Assembly: GCA_016202305.1 (NCBI GenBank)
Contig: JACQPB010000005.1
Coordinates: 1 to 53,302, forward strand
Origin: Candidatus Iainarchaeum sp.
GTDB taxonomy: Archaea > Iainarchaeota > Iainarchaeia > Iainarchaeales > Iainarchaeaceae
Direction of reading: 5' to 3'
DNA: 53,302 bases
Each line of letters begins with the position of its first letter. Position 1 is the first letter of the stretch. The notes below the pieces were generated by a model. That model was not told where the DNA came from, searched no databases, and saw only the letters and a list, made by a program, of their open reading frames with translations. The position numbers and the translations under genes were made by a program. Shown piece after piece: positions 43,283 to 51,497 of the stretch.

Positions 43283-43291
43283 GTATTTAAA
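43283..43291 (-). promoter_or_regulatory. TATA box of 43258 gene
   Basis: Minus-strand GTTTAAATACC (plus strand GGTATTTAAAC) centred about 29 nt before the ATG at 43258. Confidence 0.6.
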
Positions 43292-43363
43292 CGAATTCTA
43301 TAATGTGCTGAGGCATCCTTAAATGCTTTGGGCCGCATAATCATTTCGGTAGATGCAAATGCT

Positions 43364-43484
43364 GCCCCTGTAGTATAGCCAGGACAGAATGCGGGCTTCC
43401 GGCCAACCTCATCGGCTAAAAAGAAAGGAAAGGTTTAAGGTTGGGAAAGAGCCTGAGACCCCGGTTCAAATCCGGGCAGGGGCG
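43364..43484 (+). tRNA. tRNA-Arg(CCG) with 47-nt BHB intron
   Basis: The acceptor arm GCCCCTG (43364-43370) pairs with CAGGGGC (43477-43483), discriminator G. T arm CCCGG-TTCAAAT-CCGGG (43460-43476). Anticodon stem CGGGC (43392-43396) pairs with GCCTG (43451-43455). The intron is 43403-43449: central helix TTCC:GGAA, 3-nt bulges GGC and AGA, inner helix CAACCT:AGGTTG, the canonical bulge-helix-bulge. Cutting after the second bulge nucleotide gives loop TTCCGGA, anticodon CCG, intron at 37/38. The D stem is weak (GTAT with GAAT), which is odd. CCA is not encoded. It decodes CGG arginine codons. Confidence 0.9.
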
Positions 43485-43540
43485 AAATGAAAATTCCCGC
43501 AATGGAAGGTTAAAAAAACCGGTCCAATCATTTATTCTGC

Positions 43541-44476
43541 ATGGACCTGGCCCTTTCGCTGCTGGCTGTCATGGGCCTCGCTCTTTTCGAGATAATCACG
43601 TCAGTCGACAATGCCGTAATCAATGCCGATGTCCTGCGCACGATGTCTGAGCGCGCGAGGAAATGGTTCCTCATCTGGGGCCTGCTCTTCGCGGTCTTTG
43701 TGGTGAGGGGCATCCTGCCTTTCGTCATTTTCTGGCTCGCCAATCCCGGCATCGGGCCAGTGGAGGCCCTAACCGCTACCTTCAGCTCCGACCCTAAGGT
43801 CATGGAGTCCATTGAGCTTTCAAGGCCGATACTGCTACTTGCTGGCGGGGTGTTCCTTGTTTTCCTTTTCCTTCATTGGCTTTTCCTTGAGCCGAAGAAT
43901 TTCGGCTTGAGGGGCGAGGCCCGCATACAGAAGTACGGGATATGGTTCTTTGCCATAGTTTCCGTGCTGCTTGCCGCCATTGTCTGGATGTCAATAAACC
44001 GCGACCCCATGCTTGCGTTCGGCGCTGTTGTGGGCTCCACGGCATTCTTCATTGTGCATGGATTCAAGGAGAATGCGGCGGAGCAGGAAAAGAAGCTCAT
44101 GCACGGCCACCCGATGAGCGATTTCAGCAAAATCCTATACCTAGAGATAATAGACACGACGTTCTCGATTGACGGCGTGATAGGCGCATTCGCTTTCACG
44201 ATGTCTGTACCGCTCATACTCATTGGGAATGGCCTCGGTGCTTTCGTTGTAAGGGAGCTCACCATACACAACATCGAGAAGGTGAAGAAGTACAGGTACC
44301 TCAAGAACGGGGCCATGTACTCGGTGTTTTTCCTCGGGGCGATAATGCTCCTTTCAGGGTTCGGCATGCACATACCCGAATTCATCTCGCCAATAGTCAC
44401 GTTCGCTGTCATCGGCTATTTTTTCGTGAAGTCAAAGCGCGAGCTGGAGAGGGAAGCGGAATCAGGCGCAAGATGA
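43541..44476 (+). CDS. TerC/DUF475 family membrane protein
   Basis: 311 aa, about eight transmembrane helices. ALFEIITSVDNAVINADVL near the start and YLEIIDTTFSIDGVIGAFAFT later are the paired acidic intramembrane motifs of the TerC/DUF475 family, thought to bind or transport metal ions (Mn2+/Ca2+ exporter relatives). A hydrophilic His-containing loop (KLMHGHPMSD) precedes the second motif. The C-terminus is a charged helix (KSKRELEREAESGAR). A TTAAAAAAACC element is centred 27 nt upstream, so it has its own leaderless promoter right after the tRNA. Confidence 0.88.
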   Translation: MDLALSLLAVMGLALFEIITSVDNAVINADVLRTMSERARKWFLIWGLLFAVFVVRGILPFVIFWLANPGIGPVEALTATFSSDPKVMESIELSRPILLLAGGVFLVFLFLHWLFLEPKNFGLRGEARIQKYGIWFFAIVSVLLAAIVWMSINRDPMLAFGAVVGSTAFFIVHGFKENAAEQEKKLMHGHPMSDFSKILYLEIIDTTFSIDGVIGAFAFTMSVPLILIGNGLGAFVVRELTIHNIEKVKKYRYLKNGAMYSVFFLGAIMLLSGFGMHIPEFISPIVTFAVIGYFFVKSKRELEREAESGAR

Positions 44477-44505
44477 GAACACCGTGAAAAACCAAGGCCG
44501 TAATA

Positions 44506-44514
44506 GTTTAAATT
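44506..44514 (+). promoter_or_regulatory. TATA box of 44541 gene
   Basis: GTTTAAATT centred about 31 nt before ATG 44541; supports the shorter start. Confidence 0.6.
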
Positions 44515-44540
44515 CGCCTTTGACGATTAATTGTACAGTT

Positions 44541-45131
44541 ATGCCAATTGAAACGCTAGATGAAATAGTGGTTCCTGCGCCCAATCCACAAAGGCCGGAG
44601 GATGCCAGAAAGCAGGCATTGGAAGCCTTGAACTTGGCATTTGAACTTGCCGGAAGGAAGGTTGGCCTCATTAATTTATCCCAGATTCATTTGAAATTTC
44701 ACCGGCATTTTACGAGAGAGAACATAGCCGCTCTGGGAAAAAAATATCAGGTACAGCACGGAGTCTCACTGGGGCTATTTGGGAAAAAAGGGATGATAGC
44801 CCAATTGGAGTACATGGAAATCGGGGTAAGGGAATTCTTGCAGGAGCTTTCACGGGCAAATGCAGGCAAAAAAGTTGCCGCTCTTGTGGTAAACACTGTA
44901 ATGCCCAACATTGTCAGAAGCCTAGGGTCCCGCGGAGCAAGAATGGGGGAGCTTTCCCCGGCAGGCGCCCTCAAAATTTTTGAAAAAGTCAATAGTGAAA
45001 TGGGCCACCCGGTAGCAGTTATAGCTTCAGACCTTAGACACTTGGGAAAGCTGACCGGAAAGGCTCCACGGCTCAGCGTAAGAAGCCGGACCAATATCCT
45101 GAGAACCATGAGGCACTCGCCTCCGAGATGA
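44541..45131 (+). CDS. Hypothetical protein
   Basis: 196 aa from ATG 44541 (the track adds 19 residues that cover the promoter). Helical and alpha/beta segments (RKQALEALNLAFELAGRKVGLINLSQ, GMIAQLEYMEIGVREFLQELSRANAGKKVAALVVNTVMPNIVRSLG) with a basic C-terminus (RSRTNILRTMRHSPPR). No signal peptide, no family recognised. Slightly more AT-rich than its neighbours. Convergent with tgt, only 2 nt apart. Confidence 0.55.
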   Translation: MPIETLDEIVVPAPNPQRPEDARKQALEALNLAFELAGRKVGLINLSQIHLKFHRHFTRENIAALGKKYQVQHGVSLGLFGKKGMIAQLEYMEIGVREFLQELSRANAGKKVAALVVNTVMPNIVRSLGSRGARMGELSPAGALKIFEKVNSEMGHPVAVIASDLRHLGKLTGKAPRLSVRSRTNILRTMRHSPPR

Positions 45132-45133
45132 GT

Positions 45134-46189
45134 CTAATCCTCCATTATTTCTTCCCTGACCCTCTCAAGCATTTTCTGCAAAAAATAAAGGTTATGGTAG
45201 CTCAGGTATTTTCCCGCATTCTCCTCTTTCGTGCGGAATAGATGGTGGATATAGGCCCGGGAATGGTTTGCGCATACCTGGCAGTCGCATGCGCTGTCCA
45301 GCGGCCCAATGTCTGCCCTGAATTTCGCGGAGTCAATGTTGATGTTGCCTGCCGAGGTGAATGCCCCGCCGTGCCTTGCCGTGCGCGTGGCGAAGCAGGA
45401 GTCGAAGCAGTCGATTCCGGCTGCAATGGCGCGCCTGAGCTCCTGTTCGTCCCCGACACCCATCATGTAGCGCGGCTTTTCCTCCGGCAGGAAAGGGAGC
45501 GCTGCTTCGGCCGCTGGGAATGTCTTCTCCTTCGGCTCGCCTATCACGAGGCCGCCTATGGCATAGCCGTCGAAATCGAGCGAGGTTATTTCCCTCGCGC
45601 TCTTTGCCCGGAGCTTCGCGTCCGTTCCGCCCTGGCATATGCCGAAAAGCATCTGTTTCCTGTTCGAGTGCGCCTCCCGGCACCTTTTTGCCCAGAGAGT
45701 GGTCCTCGCGACGGCCTCAGCCAGCCTTCCGGCGCCTTCATTCGCGCGTGGAACATCATCAAGGCACATTGCCACGTCACTGCAGAGCGCATTCTGTATG
45801 CTTATGGACTCTTCAGGGGTGAAGAGTGCCTGCCTGCCGGTGAAAGGGTTCCTGAACTGCACGCCCTCATCGCTGAGGCCGAGGCAGAATTCCCTGCTGA
45901 GCACCTGGAACCCGCCGGAATCTGTGAAGAGGCCCCTGCCCCACTGCATGAACCTGTGCAGGCCGCCATGCTTCGCTATGATTCCTGTTCCGGGCCTCAT
46001 CGAGAGTATGAATGCATTGGCAATGATGCACTCTATCCCCGCGGAAGAAACCTCCTCCATTGACAGCAGCTTTACCGACCCTTTCGTGGCCACGGGCATC
46101 AGGAAAGGAGTCTTCACGCGGCCATGGGAAGTCATCAGGGTGCCTGCGCGCGCCTTCCCGCTGACGGCCTCCAGCCTGAATCCGGACAT
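45134..46189 (-). CDS. tgt: Bacterial-type queuine tRNA-ribosyltransferase
   Basis: 351 aa. Bacterial/eukaryotic TGT layout: TPFLMPVATKGSVK, GGLHRFMQWGRGLFTDSGGFQVLS with the general-base Asp, FGICQGG, IGGLVIGEPKE, nucleophile Asp in GIDCFDSCFATRTARHG, and zinc ligands CDCQVCANHSRAYIHH. It lacks the PUA and other C-terminal domains of archaeosine TGT (ArcTGT, position 15), so it should act at G34 of GUN anticodons. Pocket residues look mixed: LDDVP has Val where preQ1 enzymes have Cys, while LVIG keeps a bulky residue where eukaryotes have Gly. Queuine salvage is therefore possible; no queuosine synthesis genes are in view. Confidence 0.9.
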   Translation of the reverse strand: MSGFRLEAVSGKARAGTLMTSHGRVKTPFLMPVATKGSVKLLSMEEVSSAGIECIIANAFILSMRPGTGIIAKHGGLHRFMQWGRGLFTDSGGFQVLSREFCLGLSDEGVQFRNPFTGRQALFTPEESISIQNALCSDVAMCLDDVPRANEGAGRLAEAVARTTLWAKRCREAHSNRKQMLFGICQGGTDAKLRAKSAREITSLDFDGYAIGGLVIGEPKEKTFPAAEAALPFLPEEKPRYMMGVGDEQELRRAIAAGIDCFDSCFATRTARHGGAFTSAGNINIDSAKFRADIGPLDSACDCQVCANHSRAYIHHLFRTKEENAGKYLSYHNLYFLQKMLERVREEIMED

Positions 46190-46283
46190 GATTTACGTTT
46201 GCTGCATTGGGGTTTTAAGGTTTGCCCGGGGAATTTTTCAATGCAGGTCAACGATTAAAAACCCGCCCATATAATATTATTGT

Positions 46284-47687
46284 ATGGCCATGGAAATACT
46301 TTTCTCGGATGATTCCAATGGCATGCTCTCCGTGCAGTTCATGAATGAGGGAGACAAGAGGCCATTCAATTCCATGCCTGAATCCTTCACTGGAAAGAAG
46401 CTCGAGACCTTTTACCTGCCTGAAAAGGGCATTCTAGTCATAGGCCTAGGCAAGAAGGATGACTTCAAGGCAGATTACTATAGGCGGGCAGCCGCGAAGG
46501 CGGCAAAGCTCGCTTCATCCTACAAGATTCATGGCGTCGGTTTCGCGGCGGATTCGCTTTCCGAAAACGATGCAATTGCCATTGTGGAGGGCATGCTTCT
46601 TGGCAACTATTCTTTCGACAAGTACAAGTCTGATGACGGAAAGTTTTTCCGCGTCAGAAAAATCGCGCTCCCGACTTATGCCAAGAAGTACCACGAGTCT
46701 GTGCAGGCCGTGGCCAAGGTATGCACCAACGTGCACATGGTGCGCGACCTCGTTTCCGACAACAGTGATGTAGTGACCCCGGATTTCCTTGAGAAGACCG
46801 CAAGGGCAATTGCGAAGAAAAACCGGCTGCACATCACGGTGCTCCACGAAAAGGAGCTGAAAAGGCTCGGCATGAACCTGATTCTTGCGGTAGGCCAAGC
46901 CTCCGCCCAATCGCCCCGCATCATAGTGCTGGAGTACCATGGCAGCGAGTCCTCGCATGAAAAAGTCATGCTGGTAGGCAAGGGCATATGCTTCGACACC
47001 GGCGGCCTCGACATCAAGCCGCGCGACTCGATGCTTGATATGCGCATGGACATGGCCGGCGCGGCAACTGTTCTGGGCATAATGAAGAGTGCCGCAGAGC
47101 TCGGGCTCAGGAAGAACATCGTGGGCCTGCTTGCCGTCACCGAGAACCTCATAGGCGAGAAGGCCTACAGGCCTAAGGACATAATACGCGCTTATTCCGG
47201 CCTGACAGTTGAAAATTTCGACACCGATGCAGAGGGAAGGCTCGTGCTCGCTGACACGCTCAGTTACGGGGCCAGGAAGTTCAATCCGAAGCTCATTGTT
47301 GAATTCTCCACACTAACAGGCTCCATAGTGGGCACATTCGGCAGCCATGTAGCGGGAATGTTCGGCACAGGGAACGCGGCCGAGTACAAAAAGAAAATGT
47401 ATGACGCAGGGATGCAGACCTACGAGCGCGTCTGGGAGCTTCCGCTCTTCGAGGAATACCTCGACGAAACCGCTGGTGATCGCTCGGATTTGCGCTCGCT
47501 GGGGAAGACAAGGTATAATGGGGCAATCTTCGGTGCGGCATTCCTCACCAAATTCGTCGGGGACAGGCCATTCATACACATTGACGTGGCCGGCACGGCC
47601 ATGATAGACGAAGCCAAGGATTACATGCCGAAGGACGGCACCGGCTTCGGCGTGCGGCTTGCAATAGAGTTTTTGAAGAAGGTGTGA
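46284..47687 (+). CDS. Leucyl aminopeptidase (M17 family)
   Basis: 467 aa. The C-terminal catalytic domain has LVGKGICFDTGGLDIKPRDSMLDMRMDMAGAATVLG (metal-binding Lys/Asp and the active-site Lys region) and the family signature NFDTDAEGRLVLADTLSYG, then TLTGSIVGTFGSHVAGMF. The N-terminal ~160 residues form the divergent M17 N-domain. A dinuclear-metal, hexameric cytosolic exopeptidase that frees N-terminal residues, supporting peptide recycling. Start ATG 46284 or the ATG two codons on. Divergent from tgt; the AT-rich region 46252-46280 is the shared promoter zone. Confidence 0.93.
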   Translation: MAMEILFSDDSNGMLSVQFMNEGDKRPFNSMPESFTGKKLETFYLPEKGILVIGLGKKDDFKADYYRRAAAKAAKLASSYKIHGVGFAADSLSENDAIAIVEGMLLGNYSFDKYKSDDGKFFRVRKIALPTYAKKYHESVQAVAKVCTNVHMVRDLVSDNSDVVTPDFLEKTARAIAKKNRLHITVLHEKELKRLGMNLILAVGQASAQSPRIIVLEYHGSESSHEKVMLVGKGICFDTGGLDIKPRDSMLDMRMDMAGAATVLGIMKSAAELGLRKNIVGLLAVTENLIGEKAYRPKDIIRAYSGLTVENFDTDAEGRLVLADTLSYGARKFNPKLIVEFSTLTGSIVGTFGSHVAGMFGTGNAAEYKKKMYDAGMQTYERVWELPLFEEYLDETAGDRSDLRSLGKTRYNGAIFGAAFLTKFVGDRPFIHIDVAGTAMIDEAKDYMPKDGTGFGVRLAIEFLKKV

Positions 47688-47731
47688 AGACTCTGCAAAA
47701 TCCTGGAAAGCGACATTAACAGGAACACTTG

Positions 47732-47741
47732 TTTTATAAAA
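47732..47741 (+). promoter_or_regulatory. TATA box of VOC gene
   Basis: TTTTATAAAA, itself a palindrome, centred 27 nt before ATG 47764; leaderless transcript predicted. Confidence 0.65.
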
Positions 47742-47763
47742 CTTTAATCCTCATTTTGGAAAC

Positions 47764-48171
47764 ATGCCAAGAAAAATTTTCGTGAACCTGCCAGTGAAAG
47801 ACCTCGACAAAACGAAGGTTTTCTTCGCAAAACTGGGGTTCTCATTCAACACACAGTTCACTGATAGCAACGCTGCATGCATGATTGTTTCGGATGACAT
47901 ATCCGTGATGCTCCTAGTGGAGAAATTCTTCAAGACTTTCACCAAAAAGGAAATCTGCGATGCCAAGAGAAGCACGGAAGTGCTGCTGGCCCTTAACGTG
48001 GAAGACAGGGCGAAGGTGGATGAAACGATAAAGCTCGCTCTTGCTGCAGGAGGAAAAGAGGCGAGGGAGCCACAGGAGCACGGCTGGATGTACGGGAGAA
48101 GCTTCGAGGACCTCGACGGCCACATATGGGAAATCTTCTGGATGGACGAAGGCGCGATGAACAAAAAATGA
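47764..48171 (+). CDS. VOC/glyoxalase-like protein
   Basis: 135 aa with two beta-alpha-beta-beta-beta modules: IFVNLPVKDLDKTKVFFAKLGFSFN at the start, and YGRSFEDLDGHIWEIFWMDEG at the end with the Glu/His-type metal ligand position (GHIWEIF). This matches the bacterial PhnB/lactoylglutathione-lyase-like VOC group. Members range from glyoxalases to antibiotic-resistance binders; substrate cannot be assigned. Convergent with the oxidative pentose phosphate operon. Confidence 0.88.
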   Translation: MPRKIFVNLPVKDLDKTKVFFAKLGFSFNTQFTDSNAACMIVSDDISVMLLVEKFFKTFTKKEICDAKRSTEVLLALNVEDRAKVDETIKLALAAGGKEAREPQEHGWMYGRSFEDLDGHIWEIFWMDEGAMNKK

Positions 48172-48204
48172 AAAATGAAATTTCTCTGGAATAAGAATAA
48201 TGCA

Positions 48205-48497
48205 TCAGGCATTCTTGGCAATTTTCTGCATCTTTTCCATCAACTCTTTTGTGGCCCAGTCTTCACCCTGATGCCTTTGAGGTGCCTGTCGTTGCTCCAG
48301 AGGTCTGTGCCAGCAGTTTCATGGGAGAGCTCCTCGAAATGTTTTAGCATTTCCCTGTTAACCCTGCCCGCAATCCCTTTTATGTCCTTTTCAGTTAGCC
48401 TACTGCCTGAGACAATATTTTCAGCCTCTCCACGGTCTTCAAGCTGCTGGCTAATTGCAGACTGTGCGACTTCCGACTCTTTTTTATTTCGAATCAT
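48205..48497 (-). pseudogene. Small helical gene with apparent frameshift, end of PPP operon
   Basis: The track ORF (48240-48497) starts 5 nt after the zwf stop and reads MIRNKKESEVAQSAISQQLED ... LWSNDRHLKGIR, then ends in an odd RVKTGPQKS. In the next frame the same DNA continues GEDWATKELMEKMQKIAKNA to a stop at 48205, a natural helical ending. One added G in the GGG run near 48266-48268 would join them into about 97 residues. Either a sequencing error or a lesion. No family recognised; position implies co-transcription with zwf. Confidence 0.5.
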
Positions 48498-48501
48498 TCA
48501 A

Positions 48502-49923
48502 TCACAGACCCTGCACGACGTTCTCAATCCTGTTGAACCATTCGCGGCCGTCCTTTGCAATCATTTCGTCGGCCTCTTTCGGCCCCATGCTGCCTTTGGC
48601 ATAAGGATGGAGGACCGGCCTCTTCTTGGTGACCTTGTCAATGGTTTTCCATGATAGCTCTACCTCATCGGAGCGGACGAACGCGCTCTGGTCGCCCTGC
48701 AGTGCCTCGAAGAGCAGTGTTTCGTATGCCTGCGGTGTGTTGGGGCCAAAAGCGCACTCGTGGCAGAAGGTCATTTTCACGGGCATCACCTTCAGTTTCT
48801 CCCCGGGCACTTTTCCGTTCAGCTGGACAAGCATGCCGTCGTCCGGCTGGATTTGTATGACCAGGTAATTCGGGTTGAGCCGCTGGTTGTGGAACACGGT
48901 ATAGTTTGGTTCCTTGAATTGGATGTATATTGACGCGAATTTCCTGCCGAGGTTCTTTCCGGAGCGAAGGTAGAACGGAACGCCCTTCCAGCGCTTGTTC
49001 CCTATGGTCGCCTTGAGTGCGAAAAAAGTCTCGGTTTTGGAGCCGCTCCCGACACCCGGTTCGGATGAATACCCCTCATACTGCCCGAGCACCGCATCAC
49101 GTGCACTGAGCTTCACTTTCCTGAGCACTTTCACTTTCTCGTTCCTGATGCATTTCTCGTCAAAGCGCGCGGGAATCTCCATTGCAATAAGGCAAAGCAG
49201 TTGGAGAAGGTGGTTCTGGCCAACGTCACGCAGTGCGCCCTGATTGTCATAAAAGTTGCCCCTGTTGCCGATGCCGAAATCCTCTATCAGGTTTATCTGC
49301 ACGTGGTCAATGTTCTCGCTGTTCCATATTGGGGAAAATATCCTGTTTCCGGCGCGGAGTATCCCTATGCTCTGCACCAGCTCCTTGCCGAGGTAATGGT
49401 CTATCCTGTAAATCTGCTTTTCATCGAACACCTTGCGTATTTCCCTGTTGAGTTCGCGGGCGGTCTTTTCGTCGCTGCCGAAGGGCTTTTCGAATACGAG
49501 GCGGCACCATCCTTTTGTTTCTGTAAGGCCGTGCTTCCGGAGGCTGTAAGCGATGCTCTTGAAATGCGACGGGAGCGTGGCGAGGTAGAACAGCCTGTTT
49601 TCGCCTGCATTATGGGCTTTTTCGGTGGTTGACAGGTATTGCTGGAGACTTTTGAAGCCGTTTTCGGGCCTGCCGAAGTCCACTGCATGGTAATAGAGCC
49701 TCTCCTCGAGCCTTTTCCAGGAATCTTCATGCAGCTTCGGGATATTTGATTTCACGAGCCCCGCGAATTCTTCGCGCGAGAAATCCTTCCTTCCGGTGCC
49801 GATAATGCAGAAGTCATTGCCTGTGCGGTTCATCCTTATGAGGCCGTGCAGCGCAGGGAAGAGCTTTTTCTGCGCGAGGTCCCCTGTTGCGCCGAGTATT
49901 ATGAAAGAGAAATTATTTTGCAT
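48502..49923 (-). CDS. zwf: Glucose-6-phosphate 1-dehydrogenase
   Basis: 473 aa from ATG 49923. The N-terminal coenzyme loop is FIILGATGDLAQKKLFPAL, then FEKPFGSD and the active-site signature RIDHYLGKELVQ with catalytic His. The C-terminal region contains SGKNLGRKFASIYIQF and VLHPYAKGSMGPKEAD. It oxidises glucose-6-phosphate to 6-phosphogluconolactone, probably with NADP+. This is the bacterial/eukaryotic enzyme, unlike the unrelated haloarchaeal Azf, and is rare in archaea. The track start at 49950 is less likely; 49923 overlaps the pgl end by 11 nt, suggesting translational coupling. Confidence 0.95.
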   Translation of the reverse strand: MQNNFSFIILGATGDLAQKKLFPALHGLIRMNRTGNDFCIIGTGRKDFSREEFAGLVKSNIPKLHEDSWKRLEERLYYHAVDFGRPENGFKSLQQYLSTTEKAHNAGENRLFYLATLPSHFKSIAYSLRKHGLTETKGWCRLVFEKPFGSDEKTARELNREIRKVFDEKQIYRIDHYLGKELVQSIGILRAGNRIFSPIWNSENIDHVQINLIEDFGIGNRGNFYDNQGALRDVGQNHLLQLLCLIAMEIPARFDEKCIRNEKVKVLRKVKLSARDAVLGQYEGYSSEPGVGSGSKTETFFALKATIGNKRWKGVPFYLRSGKNLGRKFASIYIQFKEPNYTVFHNQRLNPNYLVIQIQPDDGMLVQLNGKVPGEKLKVMPVKMTFCHECAFGPNTPQAYETLLFEALQGDQSAFVRSDEVELSWKTIDKVTKKRPVLHPYAKGSMGPKEADEMIAKDGREWFNRIENVVQGL

Positions 49924-50587
49924 TTTTCCCACCGAATACGGTAAAGACAATGCACTTTTTGGCTTTTAAGGCTATTTTTGCAGGGCAATTTGCCACCGAA
50001 ACGTTTTTGTCCATGAATTTCTCAAATGCAGGCCTCTTGGTCTCCGAGGCAAAGAGCAGGATAACCATGCCAGCATGCCAGATGGCCTTGGGAGACAGTG
50101 AAATTCTCGAAGCTGGCGGCTTCGGGGCGTCGTGCACCTCTATGTACCCTGCGCTGTTATTGCCCACGGCGGGGGAATTCGGGAAAAGCGACGCGATGTG
50201 GCCGTCCTCGCCTGCCCCCAGCATGACCAAATCCAATTTGCCGTTTGTCACTGACAAAAATCTTGCTTCATAAGCCGAAAGCCCTTTTTCCATTTCAAAA
50301 GGGAACGCATGGATGCCCCGCACCTTCGAGAAAAGCAGTTCATTCGCCTGCCTGTAATTGCTTCCCGCATCGGTGATTGGCACGAGGCGCTCGTCTGCCA
50401 TGAAGGCGTTCACTGCGGGCCACACAGCTTTCCTGCCTGCAAGCTCCTCGAGCAGCCCGGTAACAGAGCTGCCACCGGAAATGGCAAGGCAAAACTGCTT
50501 CTTTGCCGAATTAATTTCGTATGCCGCCGTTTCAGCGGCCTTCCGGCTCATTCCATCGAAATCCTTGGAATGGATTATTTTCAGCAT
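49913..50587 (-). CDS. pgl: 6-phosphogluconolactonase
   Basis: 224 aa, DevB/SOL type related to NagB. Motifs: FCLAISGGSSVTGLLEEL, FMADERLVPITDAGSNYRQANELL and LDLVMLGAGEDGHIASLFPNSPAV, the last holding the catalytic His region. It hydrolyses the lactone made by Zwf. Located between gnd (12-nt gap) and zwf (11-nt overlap), giving the full oxidative branch in one operon. Length is close to the usual 220-250 aa. Confidence 0.94.
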   Translation of the reverse strand: MLKIIHSKDFDGMSRKAAETAAYEINSAKKQFCLAISGGSSVTGLLEELAGRKAVWPAVNAFMADERLVPITDAGSNYRQANELLFSKVRGIHAFPFEMEKGLSAYEARFLSVTNGKLDLVMLGAGEDGHIASLFPNSPAVGNNSAGYIEVHDAPKPPASRISLSPKAIWHAGMVILLFASETKRPAFEKFMDKNVSVANCPAKIALKAKKCIVFTVFGGKNAK

Positions 50588-50599
50588 AAGAATCGGGCT

Positions 50600-51496
50600 T
50601 CACTTCTTCGGCTCTTCATGACCGCCGAACATGCTGCGTAGCGCGGCAACAACCTTCGTGGAGAAATCAGGCTTGCTGAACGACCTCTTTCTGGCCTTCA
50701 TGGCCTGCTCAAGCATCGGCATTTTCAGCTTGTACTCTTTTGCCGTGTCAAGCGCCCATTTGCCGGTGCCCCCGCCCCCGACAACTCCGCGATGCCTTGA
50801 AAGCTTCGGGTCAGAGGCAAGGGATTGGGAGAGCAGGTCCATGAGCCAGCCCCTTATCACAGAGCCGTTCCGGAAAACCCTTGTAACTTCGCGCAGGTCT
50901 AGCCGATACTTGCTTTTTTCGAGGAGCGCATAGCCCTCGCCATAGGCCTGGAGGAGGGAATACTCAATGCCATTGTGCACCATCTTCACGAAATGCCCGG
51001 CCCCGCTCCCGCCGAGCCATGCGTATCCGCCAGGCACCGCGAGCGCCCTGAATGCTGGCTCAACAGCATCAAATGCCTGCCTGTTTCCTCCCACCATTAT
51101 TGAAGCGCCGTTTGCCGCGCCTTCGAGGCCGCCGGAAGTGCCGGCATCGAGGAAGTGGATGCCTCTCTTTGCCAGTGATTTTGCCCTCCTAATCGAGTCC
51201 TTGTAGAAGGAATTCCCGCAATCCACGATGATGTCGCCGGCGGCAAGAAAAGGCCCGAGCCCATTAATCACTTCGTCCACGGGCTTGCCATGGGTGACCA
51301 TGAGGAATATCATTTTTGGCGCGGGAAGTCTTTCGCAGAATTCCCTGTAAGAACCAGTAGGGACAGCGCCCTTGCCTGCAAGGGCCGTCATGGAGTCAGG
51401 GCGCCTGGCATAGAGCACGACCTCAAAGCCCTGCCCAAGCAGGCGCTCTGCCATACGCGAACCCATTTTCCCAAGGCCGATGAAGCCGATTCTCAT
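50600..51496 (-). CDS. gnd: 6-phosphogluconate dehydrogenase, short form
   Basis: 298 aa. Rossmann loop FIGLGKMGSRMAERLLGQG, then VVLYARRPDS after strand 2, where two Arg suggest NADP+ preference. Catalytic segments are DCGNSFYKDS, DAGTSGGLEGAANGASIMVGG and HFVKMVHNGIEYSLLQAYGEGYALL (Lys and Asn). The C-terminus lacks the extended helical tail of the 470-residue enzymes, so it is the short YqeC/GndA-like form. It makes ribulose-5-phosphate, CO2 and reduced cofactor. Its ATG lies 1 nt after the stop of the upstream frameshifted small gene. Confidence 0.94.
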   Translation of the reverse strand: MRIGFIGLGKMGSRMAERLLGQGFEVVLYARRPDSMTALAGKGAVPTGSYREFCERLPAPKMIFLMVTHGKPVDEVINGLGPFLAAGDIIVDCGNSFYKDSIRRAKSLAKRGIHFLDAGTSGGLEGAANGASIMVGGNRQAFDAVEPAFRALAVPGGYAWLGGSGAGHFVKMVHNGIEYSLLQAYGEGYALLEKSKYRLDLREVTRVFRNGSVIRGWLMDLLSQSLASDPKLSRHRGVVGGGGTGKWALDTAKEYKLKMPMLEQAMKARKRSFSKPDFSTKVVAALRSMFGGHEEPKK

Positions 51497-51497
51497 T

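Noticed and set aside
43364-43484. Reading the tRNA as Gly(TCC)
   Set aside because: Stem GCGGG would not pair with the 3' strand, whereas CGGGC/GCCTG does and the BHB cut sites then fit anticodon CCG exactly.
45242-46063. 273-aa plus ORF opposite tgt
   Set aside because: Antisense to a gene with all TGT catalytic and zinc motifs.
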